DNA of 64,000 bases from the NCBI GenBank assembly GCA_030737835.1, contig CM060853.1:22874895-22938894 (forward strand), read 5' to 3'. The stretch's first letter is position 1; the number at the start of each line of letters is the position of its first letter. This DNA is from Acorus gramineus. Lineage: Eukaryota; Streptophyta; Magnoliopsida; Acorales; Acoraceae. The position numbers were made by a program, and so were the translations under genes. Positions 1 through 13,400 of the stretch are shown piece by piece. The notes under the pieces are model-generated. The model saw nothing but the letters and a program-made list of their open reading frames with translations, made no database searches and had not been told where the DNA came from.

Positions 1-1004
1 CAGAATATTACAAGCATGGTGGTTGAATTTATGATTAAAGTTTTGAATCATCAACTGAAATCCAAAAGGTAAAAAAAATATACTTGCTTAAAGGGCAGAA
101 AGGAAAACAGATTTTGATACATTAAAAACCACTCCTGCGAAATCTTGAAGAACATATTCTGAGTAGTGTGTTTTATATTGATCTCGGGAACCTACTTTAC
201 AGAATGAAACCTAGACCTTAAATAATATATGAAAAATTCTGAAAACTCCTTGGATGATCCAATTTAGTAGAAGGTGAGTCCTATCTGTTAATCCCTCCCA
301 TTAAAGGGGGCCCTTTAAATCAACAACAGACAAATGATAAAAAAGAAGAGTATTGATCAATATCCTTAGTTGGATGCCCTCTCTTTCATGTACTGCACCT
401 ACAGTTCTGGTGCCTTTTATTAATATATTTAGATATGTGTTTCAAGAGGAAGGTGATACTGGATTGAAGCTGGCGCATGCAATAGTGAATGTTGTATTTA
501 TTGGGGAGATAATCTGTGGAAACTTAAAAAAGCTGATATAGGTGCAGGCAAATATGTGGTGTTGAATGTTTTATTTGGTCGCTTGTCTACCTATAGGTGC
601 ATTCAAATCAGTTCATGGATTTAACTGGCATGTCTACCTTTAGGTGCATTCAAATCGGTTCATGGATTTAACTTTGTATCATGATGAGCGCTCATTGTTG
701 ATGATTGAGAGGCTGTAGACTTCATTTCTCAAAAGCTGAGAAATAGCTAGATATGAATTATTTTAACTAGGTATAAGTTTTGGTGTCTTGCATTTATTTT
801 AGTGGTATGTTATCAATCATTTTGCAACTTTTAGGAGGCATGAAGAAATAGCTAGATATTTGGTATGTCTCTGTGGCTTGAAACCCTTGATGAAAAAAAG
901 AGAGATAGAATGTTAAGCACTTGGCATCTTTGATAGTTTGGATCACTTAGATTCAAGTCTACTAAAATAATTATTCATAACCTCAATTCGTGTGTTTGTG
1001 ACAG
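1..1004. other. AT-rich stretch, probably intron of the DeSI-like gene
   Basis: No coding exon of the PPPDE family is recognisable here, although the gene that continues at 1005 must have at least one exon further upstream. The stretch is therefore most likely intron sequence of that gene. It contains a short 47-bp tandem duplication and otherwise only low-complexity AT-rich DNA. The short reading frame at 353-541 has no family resemblance and looks random. Confidence 0.5.
585..673. repeat. 47-bp tandem duplication
   Basis: The block starting gtctacct at 585 is repeated starting at 632, with only a few differences over about 42 bases (for example a to t after gtctacct and a to g in aaatcagttc). 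It is a simple local duplication inside probable intron sequence and has no evident function. Confidence 0.85.
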
Positions 1005-2353
1005 GCACACTGGCATTGTGGTTTATGGAAATGAATACTACTTTGGTGGAGGCATCCAACAAGCACCCGTTGGTACAACACCGTATGGGAGACCAATGAA
1101 AGTGGTGGATCTGGGAATTACCCATGTCCCTAAGGAACTGTTTGAGGAGTACCTACAGGAGATCAGCCCAAGATACACAGCTGAAACCTATAGCCTCCTT
1201 CACCATAACTGCAACAACTTTAGCAATGAGGTGGCCCAGTTCTTGGTGGGAACCACAATTCCAGACTACATCATCCAGCTCCCAAACGAGGTCATGAGCA
1301 GCCCAATGGGCCCTCTTATATGTAAGTAACTTATCTCGCTAGTATTCGGCAGACTTATTAGGGATGCTATTCAAGTGGTGGGTCGGATTGGCGCTAGGAC
1401 GAACCCAACTTGGAGTTGGAAGATGCCAACCAAACCCAATCCAACCGACTCTTAGATCCAAGGAGGCATCAAACCCAATTTGTCAGATTTGGTTAGGGTT
1501 GGGTTCAGGTTTGATCCAAGTTGGGTTAGGTTTTGATTTAACTTCAAAATAGTGTCAATTAAATAATTTGAACTTCGTAGTAGTTGGTGCGCAAAAAGAT
1601 AATAAAGTTGAAAGTTGAAACATGAAAGGTGATGGTGGAGAATAGTAAATGTCACTATAGAAATGAGATTTCAGAATAATGATAGATTAGACAATTCAAC
1701 CACCTTGAAGATTAAACATTTCAAATTTGATCTGAAATATTAAATTTGCCACTTACCACATCAAGTTCGGGTTACCTGACTCATTAATCCAACCTGAATT
1801 GGGTTCAGATTGGACCTGAATGCTATAAGCACAATCTGAACCTGCTCAATAGCCAGTTGTTGGGTTTAACCCACCAAAGTTGGACCTCTAAGACATAAGA
1901 GATGTTTACCCGATGATTGAATCTTTCATGTGTGCAGTGCCAATGATACAGCAGCTTGAAACAACGATGAGGGCAGGAGCAGTCCCTCAAGCCCCCCAGT
2001 TCAGGCCACCTTCCATGGCCCGTCCCCAGACCACCAATGCAACAGGCGGTTCTCACCCTAGTCCGGAGCCAAGTAAACCATCCGACTCATCTGTACCCAT
2101 GTCATCGACAAAGGAATCAAAGGCTGGTTCTGGGAGTTTGCCAGCCGAGAAGTCTGATATGCGGGTCAACAAGAAGTCCAAAGAGGTTGCTGGAGATCCA
2201 CTGGGCGGTGTTCGGAAACAGCTGCAGGAGGAGATCACGAGGGAATTTGCGGCGATCATGGCGACGGGTACGCTGCGCGCGAGTGAGGCTGCGGCCCTCG
2301 CGACCAGGAGGGTGATGCAGAAGCATGGCCGGCTGGATGGAGTTGCAGGGTGA
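1005..2353 (+). CDS. DeSI-like desumoylating isopeptidase (PPPDE family), 3' part
   Basis: Two exons are visible, 1005-1321 and 1938-2353. They give 243 residues after the Trp codon completed by the first base. Seen: acag acceptor before 1005, gtaagt donor after 1321, gtgcag acceptor before 1938. The protein opens with HTGIVVYG and contains YFGGGIQQAPVGTTPYG and HNCNNFSNE, the hallmark blocks of PPPDE (DeSI) thiol isopeptidases. The family's catalytic His (codon 1006-1008) and Cys (codon 1210-1212) are both present. After the domain, MSSPMGPLILPMIQQLE leads into a Pro/Ser-rich linker and a charged, probably helical C-terminus with a KQLQEEITREFAAIMATGTL stretch. Known for the family: removal of SUMO, or related cysteine-peptidase activity. 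The first exon, which should encode the VTLNVYDLS-type start of the domain, lies outside the window. The frame is intact and the gene looks functional. Confidence 0.9.
1359..1875. mobile_element. Dispersed GGGTTGGG-rich repeat in a DeSI intron
   Basis: The intron between the two DeSI exons is largely filled by alternating gggttggg/aacccaacc tracts. Its left edge reads tagggatgc, matching the inverted terminus of a related copy at 58789-59344. The right edge is not clear. It resembles small non-autonomous DNA transposons that carry such tracts, but no target duplication was identified, so the class is uncertain. Confidence 0.5.
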
Positions 2354-2942
2354 AACCAGAGTTATGAAACTGAACAACAAAAAATTCATTATTTGGGGGC
2401 GTGTCATCTCTATCTCTCATTGATTGATCCACATTTGTGTTTTGTAGGGTGAAAGTGTGCCTGTTTAGTTAAACCTTGGAAATGACACTCTTTACGGTTC
2501 AAAAGAGTCGATTCAGCGATTCTTTGTGAAACGAGAAAACTTTTGGCACTTTTTTTTTATTATTTATTTTATCTGTGTGTTTTTCAAACATGAGGAGATC
2601 AACCTGACACTAAAACAGCAGGTTTGATTCGTGTTAGGATTGAGTTCTTGTTTAGTTTAAAAGTGATGTTATTTTAGATAATTTAAACTATGTAAATGTT
2701 GATATTTGATAAAAAAATTATAGCAAAGTTAAAAATGAAAGACTAGGGTGTAGGGAAAATAATTGAATAAAACTATAAAACAAAAATTTTGAGATAAAAA
2801 ATAAATTAGATAATTTAAATAATTTAAATTTCATTTTGTATATGTAAAATTCAAAACTGATATGGTATCTCACCAATCTGATTAAGTTGGTTTGAGTAGC
2901 TCTGAACCCAAACTTGAATTGTTTCTGCATTATTTAAATCTA
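2354..2942. other. 3' flank of the DeSI-like gene
   Basis: AT-rich 3' untranslated and flanking DNA follows the stop codon at 2351-2353. No further gene, repeat or RNA is recognisable. Confidence 0.5.
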
Positions 2943-3172
2943 AGGGTCTGTTTGGCTCTACGTCCTGCTTGTGTTTGCATCGGCGGACGCTAACGGACGC
3001 AACTTTTGAAACAAATAGAAAAATAGTTTTTACGTTTGATGTGTAGTGTTTGCGATGTATGTGTATTTTTTTGTTGACTTTGTTGACGTGTTAAATGATA
3101 CTTTTACGTCTCTCTCTCACTTTCCTCGACATGACAATTCTGGATGCGCTCCCAAATGAAGCCTATTAAGTT
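2943..3172. mobile_element. Tourist-like MITE candidate
   Basis: The left end reads taagggtctgtttggc. The right end, read in reverse, gives ttaataggcttcatttggg, an imperfect inverted repeat around the GTTTGG core common in Tourist-like MITEs. Length is about 230 bp with no coding capacity. The target duplication is ambiguous (TAA/TTA). Confidence 0.45.
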
Positions 3173-3472
3173 CGAATTGAACAATATTATTAAACTCTCA
3201 ATTTAAACCGCAAAACAATGAAACTGAATTTGATCTTACTGTTTCACCCGCACACATACCATTAGCATAAAGATGAGAATAAGTTGGTAAGAACAATTGA
3301 TTCTGTTCTCTCTGTATATATATAAAAAAAATCCATGCAAACTATTGTTTTGAAGCAGGAATAAAAATAGAGTATTAAAAATATGCAACATTCTTTAAAA
3401 ACTTTTTTATCCAAATTTTAATAAAATTGTTGATATTTTTATTTAAAAAAAATAAATTTATCATTAAAACCT

Positions 3473-3863
3473 GGGACCACTCACTTATTATTTTTAGGTC
3501 CTTGACACTTTTGAAGTTATTTTTAATCCCTAATCAATGAATGTGTTCTTTGTGTGTCTTTTCATCCACTCTATCTTTTTCTGATTTCATTCCATATCTA
3601 TCTCTCAATGTCTTTTGTATTTTCTATTTACCCTATTTTTTTTTCACCCATTCACATGAATTGAAGCTTCTCCCTTTAGGATCCACCTCTCGTCACAGTA
3701 ACAACCACCACATAAAGAAGTTCATTATCTCTTTCCGATCCCTTCAAGACATGATATCATGGATCGAAAGAGTAAAAAAAAAAATGTTTCATCAAGCTGG
3801 GGATTCATAAAAAATTACAAAAATATCAGGGACCTAAAAATAAAAAAAATAAAAAGTGGGTGA
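3473..3863. mobile_element. Short inverted-repeat element upstream of LUH
   Basis: The left arm, about 3473-3510, carries cactcacttatt followed by tttttaggtcc. The right arm, about 3827-3863, carries gggacctaaaaat and then aaagtgggtg, its imperfect reverse complement. The interior has no credible gene. It looks like a foldback MITE about 390 bp long and lies about 100 bp from the start of the LUH 5' region. Confidence 0.5.
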
Positions 3864-4484
3864 TAAGAATTAAGAAGGGTCCGTAATTAAATGGATTTGT
3901 TATCAGTGCCCAAACACGTTTAAACTCACCGACTCATCGTACTCGGGTGCTGGTGGTAAATCATTAACAGCTTTAACAGCACGTGCCGCGCACGCGGACT
4001 GAAAGCGACACCCCCGCGCGAGACCTAAAATGACCATCGTACCCCTCCACTCCACGGACAACCCGAACCGTTCAGATTCTCAAAAGACGAAACTACCCTC
4101 CACAGAACACCGTATGAACGGCCAGATCCCCATAAATTCCACCGAATCAGTGGACCAGATTCTCTCACAGGTCCATCTCCCGAATCTGCTAGCCTCGGAT
4201 CCGAACCTAACTTCCGTTTCGCTCTGGTTAAAAATCAGAGCTTGAGCGAACGCTCGATTTCTTTTTTTTTTTTGTTCGAATTTTCGTTATTTAGGGTTTT
4301 TTATTTTTTAGGTTAATCGGAGATGAGAAAAGGCTGAGACTTTGAGGGTTTTGATAAAAGTATTTATCGATTACTTCGTGTTTGGAGCTTCGGTTACTGT
4401 TCTTGTGCTGAAATGGAGATCGCCCTCGTTTAGGGGGATAGTTTGGGATCTCGTGTTCTTACAGGTCTTGATCTGGTCGAAACC
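3864..4484 (+). promoter_or_regulatory. LUH promoter and 5' untranslated region
   Basis: Upstream of the LUH start the sequence becomes GC-richer (ccgcgcacgcgg near 3985) and then has pyrimidine tracts typical of plant leaders. A possible 5'-UTR intron ends at cttacag at 4464, 21 bases before the ATG. No strong TATA box is visible. A 71-codon open frame at 4030-4245 lies in this leader or promoter and has no family resemblance. Confidence 0.4.
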
Positions 4485-7400
4485 ATGGCGCAGAACAATT
4501 GGGAGGCAGACAAGATGTACGTTTTCCAACCCGTGTTAGTTCAATTTGTTGTTGTTTTTTTTTTTAAAAAAAAACTTTCCATATTTTGGGATGTTTTAAA
4601 TGCTCAATTGAACTGTGTGTTTTATAGGCTGGACGTGTATATTTATGACTATTTGTTGAAGAAGAACTTGCACGCTTCGGCCAAAGCTTTCATGGCGGAA
4701 GGGAAGGTTTCCTCTGACCCCGTAGGTGAGAATCGCTTTGCAAAATTTCAATTTTTTCTCTCTCTGAAATGTCATTATTTATATATATTTATTTGCACAT
4801 TGGTTGCTCTTGTTATTGTTATTGTCATTTTTTGATTTGATATGGTGGATGGATGAATTGGAAGCTGATCTTGAATTGGTATTCAATTTTTTTTGTTTGG
4901 GTTTTTTAATGGGATGTAAATAATCTTGTGAGTGATTTATTTTTTAATTTTTTTTAGTATGATCTCCAATAGTGGGAATTGGGTGTGTTTGTGATTCTGT
5001 CATTGTACGCTTTTGATATCCAAACTTTGAAAGTTAAACAATTGAGACCCATGTTGGATTTTATTTTCTTGGTTTCACTTGAATAGAACTGTCACAGGAG
5101 GATAAGTTTCTTGGTAAGCTTAAAAGCTGTGATATCACAAAGGGGTCAGGGAAACAGAAAGGAAAAGAAAAAAAGCCAATCACATATCTTTCTTTATCAG
5201 TGATTGAATTTGGATTGATTGTATAGTTTACTCATTGTATTACTTTTTTTTTCCTCTCCCTTTTGTATTATTCTTCCTTTCCTTAAATTCTGTTAAACAA
5301 GTGGATTGTAATTTTTATATTATATTTTTGCTCTCCATTATGTACATGTTGAATGTGGAATAGTTGAAAATGAAAAATCCATCGTAGCTGTTGGCTGGAT
5401 CTGAGCTTTTGGGCTACCCATTAGTAAGATGTATGTGTACTTCTCAAATTTGTGCACGGTATATTTCATATAATAGATATGTGTCCTATTATTCTCTAAT
5501 TCATCTGGAGTGTGAAATTTTTTAATTTGATCCACAGAAGCTTAAATTTCTTAATAAGTGCTCGTGTTCAGCTGTACAGAAGGTTAAGTTGGCAGAGAAA
5601 ATGATCATCTTTTTATGTGGTAGAACGTCTTAGTGAGGAAATGTATTTTGTCGATTGTTTCTGTTGTCTGATTGTTGATGACAACCTTAAGTTTTTTGGG
5701 TTGAGCAGAAAAAAACAGTTTTTTGTTCAACAAAAGAGGGGAAAACTGTTTTTATCGAACTTTTGATACTATGATGAGGTACATTATGCCAAAATTCATC
5801 CGTGTCGTCTAATTTCTGCTCATCCTTATAATGGCCAACCCCTACATCTCAATCCCCTCTCCCAATCATCACTTACTGCAACCCACACTTCCCCTGAACT
5901 CGCAAAGCAAACTCCCATCCACCGACCCAGCAGAAGAAATAAATGGAATAATGTGTATTACGTAATGGAGGCCGAAAGGTCCCTTATATAGTTACAAGAT
6001 GTACAAATCCTAAAACAGAAAAAGACTAAAATACCGATGACAAAAATTCGAGTTGCCCCCCATGGGCCGCAGCCCCCCCCGGGCCTCTGGGAATAGGCCC
6101 AACAACAGGCCTATCCAATAACTCCAATACTCCCCCTCAAGTTGGAGCGAAGATATCAAGCAAGCCCAACTTGATCAAGCTAGAACGAAGAACAGAGGGA
6201 CCAACGGACTTGGTGAACATATCAGCAAGTTGCTCATTGGAAGAGACAAATGGCGCCTGACTGTACTTTCTCTCGAAGAAAGTGAATGTCAACCTCAATG
6301 TGTTTGGTCCGCTCATGAAGAACTGAGTCTGAGGCAAGCATAATGGCAGATCGGTTATCACAAAACAAAGTAGATGAACCAGCTACAGGGAATCCCAACT
6401 CTGTCAAAAGAGAGCGCAACCAAATGATCTCACATGTGCCTTGGGCCATGGCACGATATTCTGCCTCAGCAGAAGAACGAGAGACAACACTCTGTTTTTT
6501 ACTTTTCCAGGAAATAAGGTTGTCCCCATGGAAAGTACAGAAACCGGAGGTGGATCGACGATCAGTGAGTGAACCAGCATAATCTGCATCAGTGTAACAA
6601 GAAATGATAGGCTGAGCACTAGTAGCATAGAATAAGCCAAGACCTGGGCATGACTTCAAGTATCGAAGAATCCGGTAAACAGCATCTAGGTGAGAAGTCC
6701 GTGGGGCATGCATGAATTGACTCACCACGCTGACAGCAAAAGTCAAATCAGGTCTAGTATTCGTCAAGTAAATCAAACGTCCCACTAGACGCTGATACAA
6801 AGAAGGATCTGGTAGAAGGTCGCCTGATTCAACATGAAGGCGATGGTTCTGGTCCATAAGAGAAGTGGCAGGGCGACATCCAAGCATACCGGTATCCTCA
6901 AGAAGGTTAAGATTGTATTTTCGCTGGGAGAGTGAAATACCATAGCGTGAGTGAGCAATCTCAATCCCTAAAAAATACTGAAGAGGACCTAAATCCTTCA
7001 CATCAAACGCATGTCCAAGCTCAGTCTTCACTCTAACAATGTAATCAGGCATTCTTCACATCCATCTGATGAAGAGGCCAGTTGTGACGAGCAGCAAGAG
7101 AGACAAGAAGCCGAACAGTAGTCAGCTTGGCAACAGGAGCAAATGTAGCATGGAAATCCTTCCCTGGAGTCTGAGTGAAACCTTTTGCAACAAGGCGTGC
7201 CTTATAGCGCTCAACAGCCCCATCAACCTTGTATTTTACTGTGAAAACCCATCGACAGCCAACAGTTCTCTCCCCTGGTGGAAGATCAACTAACGCCCAC
7301 GTATGATTTTTCTGCAAGGCATCCATCTCTGCGGTCATAGCGGCGGTCCAAAGAGGATCCTGTAATGCCTCAATTACAGTACGAGGAATACGGATAGACG

Positions 7401-10400
7401 ATGTAGCAGCTAGGTAAGCTCTGTAGGAATCTGAAAGTCCCTGATAAGAAACAAACTGGGCAAGAGGATGAGCAGTGACACAACTCCGACGACCTTTGCG
7501 AAGAGCAATAGGTACATCAGAGTCAGATGGAGGCAAATCAGAAACAGAATATGGAGTGATCAAGGAAGAGGATATACCTGAGTCCGAGGAGGATGTCGAC
7601 AAGTGAGCAGGAGAGAGGTGGTCGAGGTCTACGAGTGTATACAATAAGAGGAGACTGTGGTGGTGATGACTGTGGATGGAACGACTGTGGTGGTGGCGAC
7701 CGTGGCTGTGGCAAAGGCAATGGCTGAAAAAATGATGCCGGTCGAACTGGTGAAGAAGAATGTTGCAGAACCGTGTCAGAAAAATATGGCACATCCTCAA
7801 AAAATGTAACATCAAGGGAATGGAACAATCTCCGAGAAATAGGATCATAGCATCTATATCCTTTGGACATGGTGGAATAACCAAGGAAAACACAACGTAT
7901 AGACTTATCATCAAGCTTGGTGCGTGAAGGCCCCCTATCCTGAACAAAACAAGTACACCCGAAGACTCGAGGAGTGATGGGGAAAAGAGTACGACCAGGA
8001 TACAAAACATGGAAGGGAACTTGACCTCCTAAAGTACGACTGGGAGTCCGATTAGTAAAAAAGGCAGCAGTGAGGACTGTCATACTCCAATAGGACTTTG
8101 GAACACTCATTCCTCGAAGGAGACAACGAACCACATTCATGAGATGACGATTCTTGCGTTCCGCCACCCTATCTGCTCAGGTGTATATGGACAAGTCAAC
8201 TGTTGAAGGATTCCCAACTCATTCAGATGAGACCGAAAAGAATCCGAGACATACTCCCCCCATTATCAGACCTGATACTCTTGACAGTAATGTTAAACTG
8301 TGTTTTAATCATGCGTAAAAAATTAATACACTGAGAGGATACCTCAGACCGAGATTTAAGAAGATAAACCCAAGTATATCTAGAAAAATCATCAATGAAT
8401 GTCAAGTAATATCTATGACCACCAAAAGCAGTAACAGGAGAGGGACCCCACACATCAGAATGAATCAAATCAAACAACCCAGAAGCTTTATTCATGCGAG
8501 AAATATAAGTAGTACGGGTATGTTTAGAAAGCTCACACACAGCACATTGAAATTTATGAGTCTTACATGAAGAGCGAAAAGTAGGAAATAAAGAACATAG
8601 ATGCTGAAAATTGGCATGTCCTAAACGAGCATGCCATAAATCTAGAGATTGTAAAGAAAAACTATGCGAATGATCGGTGGACAAAATGGAAGCATGGGCC
8701 GTGGTGGGTGGTTCTCCGAAGACGTAAAGGCCATCTCTCTCATACCCCTTGCCAAAAATCCTCCGTGTACTCAGGTCCTGAAAAACGCAATGATCAGGGT
8801 AAAAAGTCACTGAACAGTTCAAAGCCTTAGTCAATTGGCTAACAGAAAGAAGGTTAAGAGCAAGATTGGGAACATGTAACACAGAGTGTAATGATAAAGA
8901 GGAAGATAAAGGAACGGTACCCTTACTGATGACAGGTGTAAGTGAGCCATCAGCAAGGCGTACCTCTCTGTGTATAGAAGGTGATGTCAAGGGAACAAAC
9001 AATCGAGACTCACCAGACATGTGTTCTGTAGCGCCTGAATCAATGACCCAAGTAGGAGACCCTGATTGGTTAACATGGTAGGCGGAGGGGATACCTGAGG
9101 TAGAGGAAGAAGCAGCAGAGGATGTTGGACCAGCATTAGAGAGACCAGCATGAGAGACATGAGAGGCAAGACTCTCCCGAACCATAGCATCAATATGGTT
9201 CTGAATATTACGCATATCAAAGGACCCAGATGGAGCAGAGGGGGCATCACCCGGAACCGAGGCATCAGCAACAGCAGCACGAGGGGCAGACGAAGGAGCT
9301 CCAACATTGCGAGATCGCATCAAGTGTGGGTACAGAAGAAAACATCTGACTTTTTCATGCCCTGTTTTTCCACAGTGGCCACAAGTCACAATATTGCCGC
9401 GTCCACGACCACGACCACGACCGCGACCACTATCCCCGTGGCCGCGAGAGTCATATCCAGAAGTGGCCGCCAATGCCATCTGATCACCGAGGGTTCCAGT
9501 GGTCGCTGAGGAAGAGATCTGACGGCGATGCTCATCACCCTCAATAATAGCAAATGCCTCGAATAGAGAAGGAAGTGGTGTGGTATTCAAGATCTGAACA
9601 CGAAGAGATTCGAACTCTGATCGAAGGCCCATAAGAAACGCATATGTCTGTTGGCGTTGTAGTCGGCCAACCACAATCGTGGCAGCCTCCTTAGGCAACT
9701 CCGAGAGAGGCTCATAGTGGGCAAGTTCCTCCCAACGAGCCTGCAGAAATCCAAAATAATCGGTAACTGATTGGGTACCTTGGGTGGCCTGGGCAATATC
9801 CTTGTACAACTCATAGATCCGTGAGTCATTCCTGGCATGACCATAGGTCTTCTTCAACGCAGCCCATAGAGAGTCGACCGTATCATGATACATGAACATA
9901 TTGTAGATCCGGGTCTCCATGGAGTTGAAAAGCCAACCTAGAACCGTACAGTTGTTGATCTCCCACTGATTGAAAGTCGTATCGGTTTCTGCTGGCTTGT
10001 TAATGGTGCCAAGAAGAAGGCCTGACATACCTCGACTACCCAAATATAATCGAACAGAACGCGACCAGGACGGATAATTTCGTCCATCAAGAAGCACGGT
10101 GGTAATCCGTTGAGCATGAGAATTGTGCCCTAACGGAATGGTGGTATCCTTGATCTCCACATCAGACAGTGGCGTGGGGTCCTTCGGCGTTTTGTCCATT
10201 GCGAACCTCAAATCTCGACCCGAGAGAGGAAAAGATAATAGAGATCACCACGACCCGTGATGGAAAAAAAAATCGTGAAACCCTAGGGTTTCTTTGTGGC
10301 TCTGATACCAAGAAGAAATAAATGGAATAATGTGTATTACGTAATGGAGGCCGAAAGGTCCCTTATATAGTTACAAGATGTACAAACCCTAAAACAGAAA

Positions 10401-13400
10401 AAGACCAAAATACCCATGACAAAAATTCGAGTTGCCCCCCATGGGCCGCAGGCCCCCCCCCCGGGGCCTCCGGGAATAGGCCCAACAACAGGCCTATCCA
10501 ATAACTCCAATACCAGCAAATTTAGTTCAACATAATCTGTTCATTTCATTTTAAAATAGACATAACCAATGGTAACACAGTACATGTGCATACCACCAAA
10601 TACAATATTATACCTTAAGCATCCTTTAAAACACTTCGTTGTAAATTTGTAATCACGCACTTCCAAACACATCCATGAATTAACCTTAAGATCCTTTTTT
10701 GGCTACATATATTTAGATTAATCTCCACTTAATTCAACCAGTGTTTGACACGAATGTGTTCCCTTTATCTTAATTGTTATCCATCCCACAGTTCATCTCA
10801 TTCACCAGTTAGATCAGCTTAGATTCAACAATATTAAATGATAGAATTTACTTGTTATTTGGTTTATTTGGTTCTCCTGTTTGATTATAGATTTACTTTC
10901 TTTCCTTTTGATTTCCCTAAATTGATTCAGAACAAATATTTGTGATAATCATGCTTTTTCTGTCTTGAATGTAGCAATTGATGCACCTGGAGGATTTCTT
11001 TTTGAATGGTGGTCTGTTTTTTGGGATATATTCATTGCAAGGACAAATGAGAAGCACTCTGAGGTCGCTGCAGCATACATAGAGGTGCTTCTTTAAAGTG
11101 TTTTTTTTTCTTCTTGTTCCTCTTAAATTGAGATGGCCTTTTGGTTATCATACTTCTTATTTTCCTGTTTGCAGACGCAACAAATGAAAGCAAGGGAACA
11201 CCAACAACAATTACAAATGCAGCAGCAATTGCAATTCATGCAGCAGCGACATGTACAAATGCAGAGAAGAGATGGTATTGGTGGTGCAATAAGTTCTATC
11301 AATTCTGATGGAATTCTTGGGGGGCAATCCACAGCAAGTGTTTTAGCTGCAAAACTATATGAAGCGAAACACCCTCATTCATTAGATTCAGATGCTTCTC
11401 CTCAGCTTCTTGATGCTAGCAGAGTGGCCCTTCTGAAATCAGGAAATAATCTTCCTGGGTAATTGCACTTTCTGTTACTAGTGTTATTTGTTCCAGAAAA
11501 ATGACCTTTGAGATGACTATTAGGGAATCAGTGTAAAAATCCATTTAATTATTATTATTATTATTATTTTATTGAATCAACTTGTTCGCGGGAAGTTAAA
11601 TATAAAAGGATGCATGACATGTGGTTCCTTGGCATCATTATTGCAATTGTTGATGCAGGCAATTAGTCCAAGGCAATCCTGGTGGTGTATCTGCAGCATT
11701 GCAGCAAATTCAGGCACGAAATCCACAGAGCATTGTAAATACTTCCACTGTTTGACTTCCTTGTTCCTTAGCTTGGATTGTCCTTTTATTCGAACATAAT
11801 TTCTTTCCTGTTTATCTCTCTGTTTTTTATTCTTTCAACCGATCATAGGACATCAAAAGTGACGTGAATTTGGGTGTAACGCAGAGATCCCTGTCTATGG
11901 ATCCATCAATCTATGGACAGGGAGTCATACAACCAAAAGGAGGACTAAATACTGCTGGTAAGTGAATTCTTTTAAATGTGTTATGACTGCTTACCTTTTT
12001 GAGCATTCAGGAATGCGATATCCAGGGGCCAATATCTTCAGCAGTGTTCCTTTGAGAATGTCTAATTCTTTCCGTAGAATTTCAAGCTATTCTACAGAAA
12101 TTATCAGTATAAATTGTATTACTGTTTGTCGTGCAAACAATATTTTTTTTTTTATTTTCTTGCTTAAAGAATATCACTTTTACTTGCTAATAAATATATT
12201 TATAGCATGTTTGGCCTTTTCCTCCTTCTTCTTACTTCCTTCTTGCAACAGTAACCATATTAAAAGTGCAGAGCACAAGACTTGTTCTCTGGTGTTTTTA
12301 TTTATTTTTCTGCATCTCTAGGATCTTGGAGCCATTCAGTTCTGATGTATTTTTGAGTTGAAGTCTGATAATCCTCATAGAGTTTTCTTATCATTGTTAA
12401 ACAAACTGGAGTGGGTGAATCTTCTCTACGAAAAGTGGGTTATTATATTTTCTTCTCCAAATTTATGCATAAAAAGGTAAATGGATAATTGGATATCTCC
12501 TCTAACAGTTGGTCCATCCCAGCCCAGCATATTCCTAACTAATTTATCCCTTACTGAAATCCTATGACAGAACATGAACAGTGTCTTTTTCCCCATTGAG
12601 CTATCAGTATTATTGGTTGTCGACATAAAGATATCAAGGGTAGTTTTCTAGTAACTTAAGAATAATATGCATTATGGTTTTGCATTGATGCTAAACTTTT
12701 CCAGTTCAACGGATTTCTTTTAAACAACGAATTTTTGATATATTTGATCCATTTGCACAGTTAACAATTCACTTTCTCCTTTTTCTTTTTTAGGTAGAAG
12801 CTTTTTTTTCTTCAATTTCATTCAGATTCCATGTTTTTTACCTTCACTACCAGGATCCCTTTTATTTTCATAGTTGACAACACTTCATCAGAGACATTAC
12901 AAAAAGCTTCTCTGCTTGATACTCTTTTCTTTTCTTTTTGATATAGATTATGGCTTCAGACATACGCAATATATGTAGTTAACTTGTCAAGAAACCATCC
13001 AGAAAGTAAAGAATAACACATGAGAGTGGTGAAGTAGCCTTTGCCAGATCTTGTACTTAACCATATTGAATTCACTAGCCCCCGTTTGGATATAGAATTG
13101 GTCATGGAATAACCTAGAATAAAGTAGAATAAGTAATTTTGGTGTTTGGATGCAGTGAATACCCTGAGATAACTTATGCCAGAATAAACTGGTATATTTA
13201 TTCCAATTAGCCCTTGGAATTAAAGTTATTCCAGGTTATTCCACCCAAAGAATAGTGGGCCTACTATCAAATCAATTATTATTACCTCTTATAAATCACA
13301 TGTCAAATCAACTATCATTATTTTTTCACTTTTTATAAATTCTTATCTACACTTTATTCACTTTTTGTTCGAACAACAAAATCTTTATTATTGCATTTTC

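Larger units (their letters stand above)
5932..10512 (-). mobile_element. Defective Ty1/copia LTR retrotransposon in LUH intron 2
   Basis: A 4581-bp element on the minus strand. LTRs lie at 5932-6129 and 10311-10512. A 5-bp target duplication (ccagc) lies at 5927-5931 and 10513-10517. A primer-binding site directly abuts the 5' LTR and a purine tract directly abuts the 3' LTR. The LTRs differ by about four substitutions plus a C-run length change, so the insertion is young (about 2% divergence). The gene order gag, protease, integrase, RT, RNase H marks it as copia. Several frameshifts and loss of the RT core make it non-autonomous. In the sense direction the LTR starts TA and ends CT rather than TG/CA. 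Confidence 0.95.

Noticed and set aside
4030-4245. 71-codon open frame upstream of LUH
   Set aside because: It has no family resemblance and sits in the leader or promoter of LUH. It could at most be an upstream open frame if transcription starts that early.
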